From Alloacidobacterium sp035547425 (GTDB taxonomy: Bacteria > Acidobacteriota > Terriglobia > Terriglobales > Acidobacteriaceae), in the NCBI GenBank assembly GCA_035547425.1, contig DASZUU010000049.1, positions 62,001 to 126,000 on the forward strand: a stretch of 64,000 nt of DNA, read 5' to 3'. Of the stretch, positions 32,723 to 41,635 are shown one piece after another. Below the pieces are notes generated by a model. It saw only the letters and a program-made list of their open reading frames with translations, was not told the origin of the DNA and searched no databases. Each line of letters starts with the position of its first letter. The first letter of the stretch is position 1. Position numbers and translations under genes: made by a program.

Positions 32723-33667
32723 GTGTCAGCTTTTGCGCAGTTAAAGGAGGAATCGCAGAAAACGCGGGAGACGGCGGGCCTGGGAGGAATGATCGGGCAG
32801 AGCCTGGTGATGCAGCGGCTGTTTGGGCGTTTGCGGCAGGCGGCTCCGCATTTGCGGGTGGTGACGCTGGAGGGCGAAGCGGGCACCGGAAAGGCGCTGG
32901 CGGCGAAAACGCTGCATGGGCTGGGCCCGGCGAGCGCCGGGGCATTTGTGGCCTGCGCGGCTGTGCGGTTTCTTTCGGGGGCTACGCAGGAGGTACTGGA
33001 GGAGGCGCGCGGCGGGACACTGCTGCTGACGCGCCTTGTCGAGCTGACGGCGGAGCAGCAGTCGCGGTTTCTGGATTTTCTGGAATGGTGGGAGCAGAAG
33101 ACCAGCCGCGGTGCGCAGGGGGCTTTTCCCCGGCAGATTTTTGTCAGCTCAACCCGTCCGCTGCGGCAGCTTTCGGCAAGCGGCGGGCTGCGGGCCGACC
33201 TTTGCTACCGGCTGACGGCCATCCGTTTTGATTTGCCTCCTTTGCGTGAGCGGCGCGACGATATTCCTGCGCTGGCGGAGTGGTTTGCGATGCAGCATGG
33301 CGCATTGCAGGGGAAAACGATTCGCGGACTGGGGCCGGGAGCGCTGGCTCGCCTGATGCCGCATGAGTGGCCGGGAAATGTGCGCGAGCTGGAGATGGTG
33401 ATGGCGAATGCGGCGACGGAATGTGCCGGTCAGTGGATACGTCCCATTGATATTCCGGCGCTGCGTCACGCTACGGCGCAGCCGGCGCTGGTGACGACGC
33501 AGCCTGCCGATGACGATCCGAACCTGGACCGCATGATTCTGCGGCATATTACGGCGGTGCTGGCGAGTACGCGCGGCAATAAGCTGCGGGCCGCGCAACT
33601 TTTAGGCATCAGCCGCTCGACGCTGTATCGATTGCTGGAAAGCGATATTCCATCCGAGACAAGGTAG
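32723..33667 (+). CDS. Degenerate sigma-54-activator-like AAA+ regulator with Fis-type HTH
   Basis: 314 residues, start GTG at 32723 with GGGGAG upstream. Walker A is intact (GEAGTGK, 51-57). The Walker B strand reads GGTLLLTR (97-104) where GGTLFLDE is expected, so both acids are gone, and the roughly 20 residues with the GAFTGA sigma-54-contact loop are missing between residues 80 and 97. The later part is well kept: LRADLCYRL, LPPLRERRDDIPALA and WPGNVREL (216-223). A Fis-like helix-turn-helix (NKLRAAQLLGISRSTLYRLL) ends the protein. There is no receiver or GAF domain. It probably binds DNA without remodelling sigma-54 polymerase, as TyrR does. Confidence 0.8.
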   Translation: MSAFAQLKEESQKTRETAGLGGMIGQSLVMQRLFGRLRQAAPHLRVVTLEGEAGTGKALAAKTLHGLGPASAGAFVACAAVRFLSGATQEVLEEARGGTLLLTRLVELTAEQQSRFLDFLEWWEQKTSRGAQGAFPRQIFVSSTRPLRQLSASGGLRADLCYRLTAIRFDLPPLRERRDDIPALAEWFAMQHGALQGKTIRGLGPGALARLMPHEWPGNVRELEMVMANAATECAGQWIRPIDIPALRHATAQPALVTTQPADDDPNLDRMILRHITAVLASTRGNKLRAAQLLGISRSTLYRLLESDIPSETR

Positions 33668-33764
33668 GCGAGGGTGCGATCCTGATACACTGCGCTCTAG
33701 TTGCCGGTGACCGATAGGGGAAAGCAACGGCGGTCTTCTGAGAGTTGTGCCGGGGCGAGCAAAT

Positions 33765-33813
33765 GCAGGCTCTTCGACTGCGCTCCCTGCGTCGCTACGC
33801 TCAGGATGACAAT
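33765..33813. repeat. Dispersed repeat GCAGGCTCTTCGACT...CGCTCAGGATGACAA
   Basis: Starts GCAGGCTCTTCGACTGCGC and ends ACGCTCAGGATGACAATT, matching 31570-31614 at both ends. It lies in the 225-bp spacer upstream of the DUF885 gene. Confidence 0.55.
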
Positions 33814-33892
33814 TCCGAGCCTGGGGTACGTACTTGGCCTGGAACTGCCGCGTTTCGCTTGCCGCTCGTCGGTCGATGCAACCTGAGACCCT

Positions 33893-35659
33893 ATGAAGAA
33901 GCTTCTTTCCGCAACCATCGCCGCATCGTTTCTTTTCGTCCCCGCATATTCGCAGACGCAGAGCGCCGCCGAACGCAGCAAACAGCTGAACGCGCTGTTT
34001 GCCGATATCTGGCAGGACCGCCTGGAGCATTCGCCGGAGTTTGCCTCGTCGATTGGGGACAAGCGCTGGAACGATCAGCTAACGGATTATTCAGTTGCCG
34101 CGTATAACGAAAAACTGGCACGCGGGCGGGATTACCTGATCCGGCTGGGCTCGATTGATACGACCGGACTGAGTGAGCAGGAGCAGCTCAGCAAAGACCT
34201 GATGGCGCGTGAGCTTGCCGATGAGCAGGAAGCGGCGAACTTCAAGCCCTGGGAGATGCCGGTCGACCAGTTCAACGGACTGCAGTCGGATTTGCCGCAG
34301 ATGGTGTCGGTGCTGAGCTTCGATTCGGTGAAGGACTACGAAGACTATATTGCGCGGCTGAAAAAAGTGCCGACGGCCTTTCAGCAGATCAGCGACAACA
34401 TGATGATGGGCGTGGACGATCATCGTGTGCCGCCGAAGTATCTGCTGGAAAAGGTACTGGCGCAGGTAAATACGATTGCGCAGGAGAAGCCGGAAGATAC
34501 GCCGTTTGCGCGTCCGCTGAAGAAGTTTCCCGCAGGCATTTCGGCTGCGGACCAGGCGCGCATCAAGACGGAGATGCTGGATGCGATCCAGAAGCAGGTG
34601 CTGCCGACGTATGCGCGCTTTGGCAGGTTTTTGCAGGGCGTGTATATTCCGGCAGGACGGACGGAGCCGGGCGTGTGGTCGCTGCCGGATGGCGATAGGT
34701 ACTATGCCTTTCGCGTGCGCCAGAGCACGACGACCGATTTGACGCCGGACCAGATTCACCAGATTGGCCTGGATGAAGTGAAGAAGGACGAGGCCGAGAT
34801 GCTGGTGATTGCACAGAAGCTCGGTTTTAAAGACATTGCTTCTCTGCGGGCGGCGATTGCGGCGAATCCGAAGCTGCATGCGCAGAGCAGAGAGCAGCTG
34901 CTCGATCTGTATCGGCATGACATTGACCAGATGAAGGCAAAGCTGCCGGACCTGGTGGGCCGCTTGCCGAAGGCTCCGCTCGTGGTGGATGCGGTGCCTA
35001 CGTTTATCGAAAAGGACCAGGCGCCGGCGTATTACGAGCACGCCTCGCCGGATGGGAAGCGTCCGGGCACGGTGTATGTGAATACGTATGACTTTGCGCA
35101 TCGCTCGCTGGCAAATGTGGAGTCGATTGCGTATCACGAAGGGCTGCCGGGGCATCACCTGCAGATTTCGATTGCGCAGGAGTTGACGGGGCTGCCGGAG
35201 TTTCGCAAGTACATGCATTACACGGCCTATACCGAGGGCTGGGGCCTCTATGCAGAGCGTCTAGGCAAGGATGTGGGCTTCTATCAGGATCCTTACTCTG
35301 ATTTTGGACGGCTGGAGGCGGATATCTTCCGGGCGATTCGGCTGGTGGTGGATACGGGTGTGCATTCCAAGCACTGGACGCGCGAGCAGATGGTGCAGTA
35401 TTTCAAGGCGCACTCGGGGCTGGACGATGCGACGATCAATGCCGAGGTGGATCGCTACATCGCATGGCCGGCTCAGGCGCTGGGCTACAAGATGGGACAG
35501 CTGAAGATTCTGGAGCTGCGGGCGCGGGCGCAGAAGGAACTGGGCAGCAAATTTGATCTGCGGACGTTCCATGATGAGGTGCTGGATTCAGGCGCGCTGC
35601 CGCTCGATGTTCTGGATGCGCGGGTGACGGCGTGGATTGCGCAGCAGAAGGGCAAATAG
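33893..35659 (+). CDS. Exported DUF885 family protein, putative metallopeptidase
   Basis: 588 residues with a signal peptide (MKKLLSATIAASFLFVPAYSQ). The DUF885 core contains SIAYHEGLPGHHLQISIAQE, an HExxxGHH metal-binding motif, and further on YTEGWGLYAERLGKDVG with a Glu/Tyr that completes the site, plus CY-free AWPAQALGYKMGQLKILELR. Members are exported, helical, zinc-peptidase-like proteins; activity has rarely been tested. The gene stands alone between repeats and proC. Confidence 0.88.
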   Translation: MKKLLSATIAASFLFVPAYSQTQSAAERSKQLNALFADIWQDRLEHSPEFASSIGDKRWNDQLTDYSVAAYNEKLARGRDYLIRLGSIDTTGLSEQEQLSKDLMARELADEQEAANFKPWEMPVDQFNGLQSDLPQMVSVLSFDSVKDYEDYIARLKKVPTAFQQISDNMMMGVDDHRVPPKYLLEKVLAQVNTIAQEKPEDTPFARPLKKFPAGISAADQARIKTEMLDAIQKQVLPTYARFGRFLQGVYIPAGRTEPGVWSLPDGDRYYAFRVRQSTTTDLTPDQIHQIGLDEVKKDEAEMLVIAQKLGFKDIASLRAAIAANPKLHAQSREQLLDLYRHDIDQMKAKLPDLVGRLPKAPLVVDAVPTFIEKDQAPAYYEHASPDGKRPGTVYVNTYDFAHRSLANVESIAYHEGLPGHHLQISIAQELTGLPEFRKYMHYTAYTEGWGLYAERLGKDVGFYQDPYSDFGRLEADIFRAIRLVVDTGVHSKHWTREQMVQYFKAHSGLDDATINAEVDRYIAWPAQALGYKMGQLKILELRARAQKELGSKFDLRTFHDEVLDSGALPLDVLDARVTAWIAQQKGK

Positions 35660-35677
35660 CTTAGTCTAGGAAGCAGG

Positions 35678-36499
35678 ATGAACGACGATATTTCTCAGCT
35701 TAAGGTCGCGGTTCTTGGCGCAGGCAAGATGGGCGGTATTCTGCTGCAGGCGTTTTTGAAGCAGCAGCTTTTGACGCAGGACCAGCTGGTGGCGACGGTG
35801 GCGCACGAAGAGCGCGCGCAGGTGCTTTCCGCGCAGTGGGGCGTGGAGGTTATTACGGATAACGTTGAGGCTGCGCGGCAGGCGGATTTGATTCTGCTGG
35901 GAGTGAAGCCTTTTCAGGTTGCCGATCTTGTGATGCAGATCAAGCCCGCGCTTTCGGCGGAGAAGATGCTGATCTCGTTTGCGACCGGAGTGAAGACGAG
36001 CGCGATTGAAGAGGCCGCGGCGCTGCCGATTCCGGTGATTCGCTCGATGCCGAATACGCCGTCGATGCTGGGCGTGGGGATGACGGCGCTTTGCCGCGGC
36101 AAGTATGTCACCGACGCGCAGATGCTGCTGGCTTCGCGGATTTACGAAACGATTGGCCGCACGGTGATCGTGGATGAAAAGCATATGGACGCGGTGACGG
36201 CGCTTTCAGCTTCGGGTCCGGCATATATCTACATCATTCTGGAATCGCTGGCTGAGGCGGGCGTGAAGGTAGGTCTGCCGCGCGACACAGCGACGCTTCT
36301 GGCGGCGCAGATGACCTTTGGCGCCTCGAAGATGGTGCTGGATACGGGGTATCACCCGGCCCTGCTGAAGGATGCTGTGACGACGCCTGCGGGCTGCACG
36401 ATTGACGGCATCCTGGAACTGGAAGAGGGCGGTTTGCGCGTGACTCTGATTAAGGCAGTCATGCGGGCCGCGCAAAGGGCCCGAGAGCTGGCCGAATGA
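35678..36499 (+). CDS. proC: Pyrroline-5-carboxylate reductase
   Basis: 273 residues. KVAVLGAGKMGGILLQAFL is the Rossmann NADPH site, LGVKPFQVADLV, SMPNTPSMLGVGMTAL and TALSASGPAYIYIILESLAEAG are the conserved ProC blocks, and KDAVTTPAGCTIDGILELEEGGLR is the C-terminal signature. It reduces pyrroline-5-carboxylate to proline in the cytosol. GGAAGCAGG lies just upstream of the ATG. Confidence 0.96.
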   Translation: MNDDISQLKVAVLGAGKMGGILLQAFLKQQLLTQDQLVATVAHEERAQVLSAQWGVEVITDNVEAARQADLILLGVKPFQVADLVMQIKPALSAEKMLISFATGVKTSAIEEAAALPIPVIRSMPNTPSMLGVGMTALCRGKYVTDAQMLLASRIYETIGRTVIVDEKHMDAVTALSASGPAYIYIILESLAEAGVKVGLPRDTATLLAAQMTFGASKMVLDTGYHPALLKDAVTTPAGCTIDGILELEEGGLRVTLIKAVMRAAQRARELAE

Positions 36500-36538
36500 T
36501 GAAAATACTGCCGCAATAGCCGAAAATTTTATTCAGGC

Positions 36539-36946
36539 TTACTGCGGAGAAGTAGAATCATTTACTTTCTGCGTTGTTTCCTTGGTCTTGTCTTTTGTTT
36601 TTTGCTTAGTTTCTTTCGTCCTGTCTTTCACCTTGGAACCTGATTCGGCGTCGGGATTGAAGACTTTTTCGGAGCCTTCCTTGGTCTTGTCGTAGGCGGT
36701 GGTAGAGCCTTCCTTGGTTTTATCGTAGGCCTTGGTGCTGCCTTCCTTGGTCTTGTGATAGCCCTTGGTTGTGCCCTTCTTCACGCCGTTTCCCGTATCT
36801 TTGGCGGCATCTTTGGTGTCGGTTCCAGCGGTTTTCATGTCCTGCGAGGCGGTAGATTGAGCATAAACCGCGATGCCGGGCCCGGCCAGAAGAGCCGAAG
36901 CAAGAACAACTGAGGCAAAATTGCGGATTTTAGTGGGGTTTCTCAT
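36539..36946 (-). CDS. Small exported protein with 11-residue KTKEGS repeats
   Basis: About 135 residues from the ATG at 36946 (a further ATG lies at 36967). Signal peptide: FASVVLASALLAGPGIAVYAQ. The mature protein is highly hydrophilic, rich in Lys, Thr, Asp and Gly. KTKEGS occurs at residues 65-70, 76-81 and 87-92, exactly 11 residues apart, and the C-terminal part repeats KTKDKTKETTQK. An 11-residue period gives an amphipathic helix, as in synucleins (KTKEGV) and group 3 LEA proteins. Function is unknown; a role in envelope or desiccation protection is speculation. Confidence 0.75.
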   Translation of the reverse strand: MRNPTKIRNFASVVLASALLAGPGIAVYAQSTASQDMKTAGTDTKDAAKDTGNGVKKGTTKGYHKTKEGSTKAYDKTKEGSTTAYDKTKEGSEKVFNPDAESGSKVKDRTKETKQKTKDKTKETTQKVNDSTSPQ

Positions 36947-37031
36947 AGCGTATGGTTGTGATTCCAAAAGTAGATAAAGAGTTGCCGCCCGCTCATGATT
37001 AGAATGTTAAATAGAGAGCAGGTCTAACCCT

Positions 37032-38015
37032 ATGACCACGAATGCGATTCCGTTCTCTGCCGCCGGGGAAAGACATTCCCGCGGAGTGCAACGCTTTGCC
37101 TGGTTTGTGCTTATCTACAACGTCGCGGTGATTCTGTGGGGCTCGATCGTGCGCGCTACCGGGTCGGGCGCCGGATGCGGCGAGCACTGGCCGCTTTGCA
37201 ACGGAACGGTGATTCAGCATTCGCCGCAAATGGAAACGATCATTGAGCTAACGCACCGGATTACGAGCGGGATAGCTTTGGTGGCGATGCTGGCGTTGTT
37301 GGGCTGGATTTTTGCTTCTACGGCAAAGCGGCACCTGGCGCGTTTCTTTGTAGTGGCAGCCGCGATTCTTACTTTTAACGAAGCGCTGCTGGGAGCACTG
37401 CTTGTTCTGCTGGGCAAAGTGGCGCATGACCAGTCGGCGTCGCGTGCCGTGTATTTATCGCTGCACCTGGCAAATACCCTGCTGTTGCTGGCAGCGCTTG
37501 CGCTTACGGCGCATTTTCTTTCGCGGGAGCGCGGCTTTATGCGCGGCAGCGTGGAGTATCGTTCGATGGGCGTGGCTTCCATCGGCCTGCTGGCGACTCT
37601 TTTTGTGGGCGTGAGCGGATCGCTGGCAGCGCTGGGCGATACGCTGTTTCCGGCGTCTTCGTTGAGTTCGGCGATTGCGGCAGATTTTTCTTCCAAGAGC
37701 GCATGGCTGCTGCGCATTCGCTGGCTGCATCCGACGATGGGATTCCTGGCCGGCGCATTTATCTGCTGGCTGATTTTCACAAGCGCATGGAAGGGCAGAA
37801 ACCGCGACCTGGCTCTAGGCGTAATTTCGCTTCTGGCGCTGCAATACGCGTTAGGGTTCGTGGATGTTGCGCTGCTCGCACCTACGTGGATGCAGATCGT
37901 TCACCTGCTGGGCGCCGACATGTTGTGGATTGCGCTGGTCATTTTGGCGGCGCGTTTTTGTATTGTGCCTATCGGCTGCGTGGAGAATGCCTGCAGCCTT
38001 TCTATGACTTTTTGA
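37032..38015 (+). CDS. ctaA: Haem A synthase (CtaA/COX15)
   Basis: 327 residues with about eight membrane helices. IVRATGSGAGCGEHWPLCNG is the CtaA first-loop motif with the two cysteines, IELTHRITSGIALVAML holds a haem-ligand His, VYLSLHLANTLLLLAAL another, and the second half repeats the four-helix bundle (RWLHPTMGFLAGAFI, IVHLLGADMLWIALVI). The enzyme oxidises the C8 methyl of haem O for cytochrome c oxidase. No cox or ctaB genes adjoin. The last 14 bp overlap the convergent CRTAC1 gene. Confidence 0.93.
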   Translation: MTTNAIPFSAAGERHSRGVQRFAWFVLIYNVAVILWGSIVRATGSGAGCGEHWPLCNGTVIQHSPQMETIIELTHRITSGIALVAMLALLGWIFASTAKRHLARFFVVAAAILTFNEALLGALLVLLGKVAHDQSASRAVYLSLHLANTLLLLAALALTAHFLSRERGFMRGSVEYRSMGVASIGLLATLFVGVSGSLAALGDTLFPASSLSSAIAADFSSKSAWLLRIRWLHPTMGFLAGAFICWLIFTSAWKGRNRDLALGVISLLALQYALGFVDVALLAPTWMQIVHLLGADMLWIALVILAARFCIVPIGCVENACSLSMTF

Positions 38016-39864
38016 TTCCTGTTAATGCCTCGGCCTTTGGAGTTTTGCTGCCTTCCTCGATGGTGTACAGCATATTGACGGCAAGATTGCTGAACTTATC
38101 CACCTGTCCCGATGGCCAGTGGACTTCCAGCAGATCGACGATCTTTGCCTGATCGAGGCCGAAGTGAAGGCGCAGATCGCTTTGCGAGTAATAGCTGCCG
38201 CCGCTGCGCACCTCGTCAATTTGTAACAATGATTGTTGCGAATCCTGGGAAGTCCTGGCCAGCACTTTTATGCGCGCGCCGATGCCGGTGCGATTCGATT
38301 TTGTCCCGATGACTTTGATCTTGATCCAGTTGCGCTTCCACGTGGAATCGCAGCGCAGCAATTGCGGTACGGAATTGACGCAGTTGACGATGACGTCGAT
38401 ATCGCCGTCATTGTCGTAGTCGCCGAAGGCGCAGCCTCGCGCCGGGACGGTAGCTGTGATGCCGGAGCCGCCTTTGTTGGAGATATCTTCATAGCGGCCG
38501 TTGCGGAGGTTGCGATAGAGATATTTATGTTCGGCGTAAGGCGCTTCAGTCTTTGAAGTGTTGACTTCCGGGTAGACGTGGCCATTGCAGACGAGAAGGT
38601 CGAGCCATCCATCGTTATCCATATCGAAGAAGCCGATGCCCCATCCGAGATAGCGCGTGTTGAGGCCGAGACCGGCGAGATAAGTCTCGTCTTCGAAGTT
38701 GCCGTCGCCTATGTTTTTGTAGAGAGAATCAGTGTCGCCGGCGAAGTTGGTCTTGGCTATGTCGAGGTTGCCGTCGCGATTGTAGTCGCCGATGGTAACG
38801 CCCATGCCCGCCTGCGGTTTGCCATCGGGCGAGAGGGCAGCGCCGGCTTCGATGGCGATGTCTTTGAAGGTGCCGTCTTTCTGGTTCTGGTACAGCGTAG
38901 CGGAGGTGGAGTCATTGGCTACGTAGATATCGGGCCAGCCGTCGTTGTCGAGGTCGGCGACTCCGACGCCGAGTGCGTAATTGCCGGTGGTGCTCCATAT
39001 GCCGGATTTTTCGGAGACATCGGTGAATGTGCCATTGCCATTGTTGTGATAGAGAATGTTTTTCCCGGGTGCAAGTCCGGGTGGGCCGCAGGCTACGAGG
39101 ATGCCTTTATAGGTGCAGGGGCCGGATTCAGGCGTCGGAGCGGTCTTGAGGTCGAGGTCGATGTAGTTGGCGACAAAGAGATCGAGATGGCTGTCGCGAT
39201 CGTAGTCGAGGAAGGCGCATCCGGAATTCCAGCGTAGCCGGGATTGCGCCAGGCCGGCTTTTACTGTGACATCGGTGAATGTGCCGTCGCCGTTGTTGTG
39301 GAAGAGGGCGTTCTGTCCGTAGTAGGTGACGAAAAGATCGTCGTGGCCATCGTTGTCATAATCGCCGATGCAGCAGGCTTGTCCCCAACCGCTGCGGGCG
39401 AGTCCGGCTTTGAGGGTGACGTCGGTGAATGTGCCGTCGCGGTTGTTCCTGAAGAGATGGCAGGTCGGCTCCTGTCCTTTGGGGAAGCCTTCGAGTCGCC
39501 ATCCGTTGACGAGGAAGATATCGAGCCAGCCATCGTTGTCGTAATCGTAGAAAGCGACACCGCAGCCGGTGGTTTCGAGCAGATACTTATTTTTGCCTTC
39601 GCCGCCATAGATGGTTTTTGTGCGCAGGCCGGATTGCGTGGCGACATCGATGAACTGCACGCCAAGCGGCGTGCCTTCGATAGATGAGTGCGGACCCGGA
39701 GGCGGTGGCACGGGCTTTGTGTTGTAAGAGCGCTCCATGCCCGCCTGTTGCGCTGCTGCGAAAGCGGATCGCTTCCAGGGCGGAGTTGCCAGTTGCAGCA
39801 CTTCAGCAAATGGAAGAACGAGCGCGGTGCGGCTGAGCGATTGGAGGAAGCGGCGGCGATTCAT
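38002..39864 (-). CDS. CRTAC1 family protein: FG-GAP/VCBS propeller plus ASPIC/UnbV domain
   Basis: 620 residues with a Tat-like signal (MNRRRFLQSLSRTALVLPFA). Many calcium-loop repeats of DxDxDGxxD type follow (DYDNDGHDDLFVTY, DLDNDGWPDIYVAND, DMDNDGWLDLLVCNG), predicting an integrin-alpha-like beta propeller. The C-terminal 120 residues are ASPIC/UnbV (GIGARIKVLA, IDEVRSGGSYYSQSDLRLHFGL, LLEVHWPSGQVDKFSNL). CRTAC1 proteins are abundant in Acidobacteria next to exported TPR proteins, as here (37-bp gap); their role in carbohydrate or surface attachment is unproven. Confidence 0.9.
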   Translation of the reverse strand: MNRRRFLQSLSRTALVLPFAEVLQLATPPWKRSAFAAAQQAGMERSYNTKPVPPPPGPHSSIEGTPLGVQFIDVATQSGLRTKTIYGGEGKNKYLLETTGCGVAFYDYDNDGWLDIFLVNGWRLEGFPKGQEPTCHLFRNNRDGTFTDVTLKAGLARSGWGQACCIGDYDNDGHDDLFVTYYGQNALFHNNGDGTFTDVTVKAGLAQSRLRWNSGCAFLDYDRDSHLDLFVANYIDLDLKTAPTPESGPCTYKGILVACGPPGLAPGKNILYHNNGNGTFTDVSEKSGIWSTTGNYALGVGVADLDNDGWPDIYVANDSTSATLYQNQKDGTFKDIAIEAGAALSPDGKPQAGMGVTIGDYNRDGNLDIAKTNFAGDTDSLYKNIGDGNFEDETYLAGLGLNTRYLGWGIGFFDMDNDGWLDLLVCNGHVYPEVNTSKTEAPYAEHKYLYRNLRNGRYEDISNKGGSGITATVPARGCAFGDYDNDGDIDVIVNCVNSVPQLLRCDSTWKRNWIKIKVIGTKSNRTGIGARIKVLARTSQDSQQSLLQIDEVRSGGSYYSQSDLRLHFGLDQAKIVDLLEVHWPSGQVDKFSNLAVNMLYTIEEGSKTPKAEALTGIKKS

Positions 39865-39900
39865 GAGGAACGAAGGCCCATTGTAGCAAGTGCGCTGCCG

Positions 39901-41631
39901 CTATGGATGTTCTGCCGAGTCAGCGGCTTTTGCTTTTTCTGCTTGAGCGTCGGCAGTGCGGCCCTGTCGTTCATAAGCAGCCGCGAGTTGACGATGAGCT
40001 TCGGCATAACCGGGGTCGCTGCTGATGGCTTCCTGATAGCGTGCGATGGCGTCGGCGATATCGCCTTTTTGCATGAGCGCGTTGCCGGTGTTGGTGGCAA
40101 AGGTGGCGCGTTGACGATTGACGGCGACGCGTGTGAGATCGGCAGCGGTTTTGCGCTCTGCCGCGGCTTCGTCACGCTTGCCTTGCTCCTGCAATACGCC
40201 TGCGAGTGTGATGTGCGGGCCGGGCTGATTGGGGAGCAGCGTAATAGCTTTACGCAGGGCTTCGACGGCCTCGTTATACTTTGCCTGCTGCTTGTAGACG
40301 CTGCCGAGAGTGGCCCATCCATCGCCGTTTTCCGGACGAAGCGTGAGGGCGGCGCGCAACTGTGCTGCGGCATCATCGAAGCGGCCTTGCTGCATGTAGA
40401 GGATGCCGAGTGTGTAGGGCGGATCGGGTGATGTGGGATCGAGTTTGGCGGCTGTCTCTAATTCGCTGATGGCGCGCGCAGCGTCATCTTTGAGCTTGTA
40501 AGCGAGGCCGAGATTGTAGTGGAGTTGAGGGTTGCCGGGCGCGAGGGTGAGCCCCGTTTGAAATTCGCGGATGGCATCGTCGAGGTCGCTTTGCTGAAGA
40601 TAAGCGACGCCGATATCCTGATGCGCGGTTGGATCTTTGGGCGTGAGAGCCAGAGCGCGCTGGTAGTAGGGAATGGCTTCTTTTGATTTGCCTGTCTGCA
40701 CCAGAGCAAGTCCGAGATTAATGAGCGCAGAAGCATTCTGCGGCTGGGCGGCGATGACTTTTTCAAAAAGAGGAATCGATTCCTGCTCTTTTCCACTGCG
40801 CTGGAGAACCATGGCGAGTTGATTGGTTGCTTCTGTGAACGAAGGTTGCAATGCAATGGCTTTCTCGAAGTGCGGCGCGGCTTCGCTATCGCGATTGGCC
40901 GCCGACAGTGCTTTTCCCAGCTCAAACTGAGTGGCGGCGTCGTTGGGCGCCAGCCGTTCGGCTGTTGACAGTTCGTCAAGCGCGGCGGGAATCTGCTGCT
41001 GATTGGAGAGAACCGCACCGAGATGCAGATGCGCGGATGCAAGCTGTGGATCGAGCTGCAGCGCCTGGGAGAAAACTTGCTGCGCGGCAGGCCAGTTTTG
41101 TGTCTGCGCGTAGAGTACGCCGAGTTGGTCGTATAGCCCGCCGTTCCGCGGTGACGCCGCAATGGCAGCCTGCATCTTCGGAATTGCTGCTGTGACTTCT
41201 CCGGCGCCTGCGAGAGCGCGGGCGTGCCCGGCAATTATGTCTGCGTTCGGGGCCCCGGCTTCTTCCAGGCGCGTGAAGAGTGGCAGAGCCTTGCGATAGG
41301 CTCCGGTTTGCGTGTAGGCGAGCGCAAGATTTTCCTGAGCAGCCTTGTCGGCGGGCTTCATGCTCAAGGCTTTCTCTAGCTCTTTGATTGCGCCGGCATA
41401 GTCGCCTTGCTGGTAGAGCACGCTGCCGAGCGCGCTATGGCCTTCTTCAATCTGCGGAGCAAGCTCGACAACATGCTGGAACTGGTCGCGCGCTTTGGCC
41501 AGGTCGCCATCCGAGGCCGCGGCGTAGCCGGCGCGGAATGCCGCGTCTGCCTGCTGCATGCGAGGGCTGGTCTGCTGCGCTGCAAGACTGCAAGCTAAAA
41601 CGAGGCATGTTAGAAAGCAAAGTCGCGGCAT
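39901..41631 (-). CDS. Exported TPR repeat protein
   Basis: About 576 residues from the ATG at 41631, which is 4 bp after the upstream stop and gives a signal peptide (MPRLCFLTCLVLACSLAAQQ). A second ATG lies at 41649. The rest is a continuous array of about fifteen 34-residue TPRs (for example GHSALGSVLYQQGDYAGAIKE, HYNLGLAYKLKDDAARAISE), with the consensus W/L-G-Y-A-P spacing. It would form a long periplasmic superhelix. It lies in one transcript with the preceding TPR gene and the following CRTAC1 gene. Confidence 0.85.
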   Translation of the reverse strand: MPRLCFLTCLVLACSLAAQQTSPRMQQADAAFRAGYAAASDGDLAKARDQFQHVVELAPQIEEGHSALGSVLYQQGDYAGAIKELEKALSMKPADKAAQENLALAYTQTGAYRKALPLFTRLEEAGAPNADIIAGHARALAGAGEVTAAIPKMQAAIAASPRNGGLYDQLGVLYAQTQNWPAAQQVFSQALQLDPQLASAHLHLGAVLSNQQQIPAALDELSTAERLAPNDAATQFELGKALSAANRDSEAAPHFEKAIALQPSFTEATNQLAMVLQRSGKEQESIPLFEKVIAAQPQNASALINLGLALVQTGKSKEAIPYYQRALALTPKDPTAHQDIGVAYLQQSDLDDAIREFQTGLTLAPGNPQLHYNLGLAYKLKDDAARAISELETAAKLDPTSPDPPYTLGILYMQQGRFDDAAAQLRAALTLRPENGDGWATLGSVYKQQAKYNEAVEALRKAITLLPNQPGPHITLAGVLQEQGKRDEAAAERKTAADLTRVAVNRQRATFATNTGNALMQKGDIADAIARYQEAISSDPGYAEAHRQLAAAYERQGRTADAQAEKAKAADSAEHP

Positions 41632-41635
41632 GAAA

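Noticed and set aside
32614..33231. Overlapping frame in the regulator gene, +1 relative to it
   Set aside because: Gly/Ala-rich translation; the GTG frame at 32723 carries Walker A and HTH motifs.
34091..35218. Antisense frame of 375 codons opposite DUF885
   Set aside because: Arg/Leu/His-rich composition and no start signal; DUF885 is certain.
38578..39237. Open frame opposite CRTAC1 (219 codons)
   Set aside because: Repetitive Glu/Val/Ala translation that mirrors the FG-GAP repeats; no start signal.
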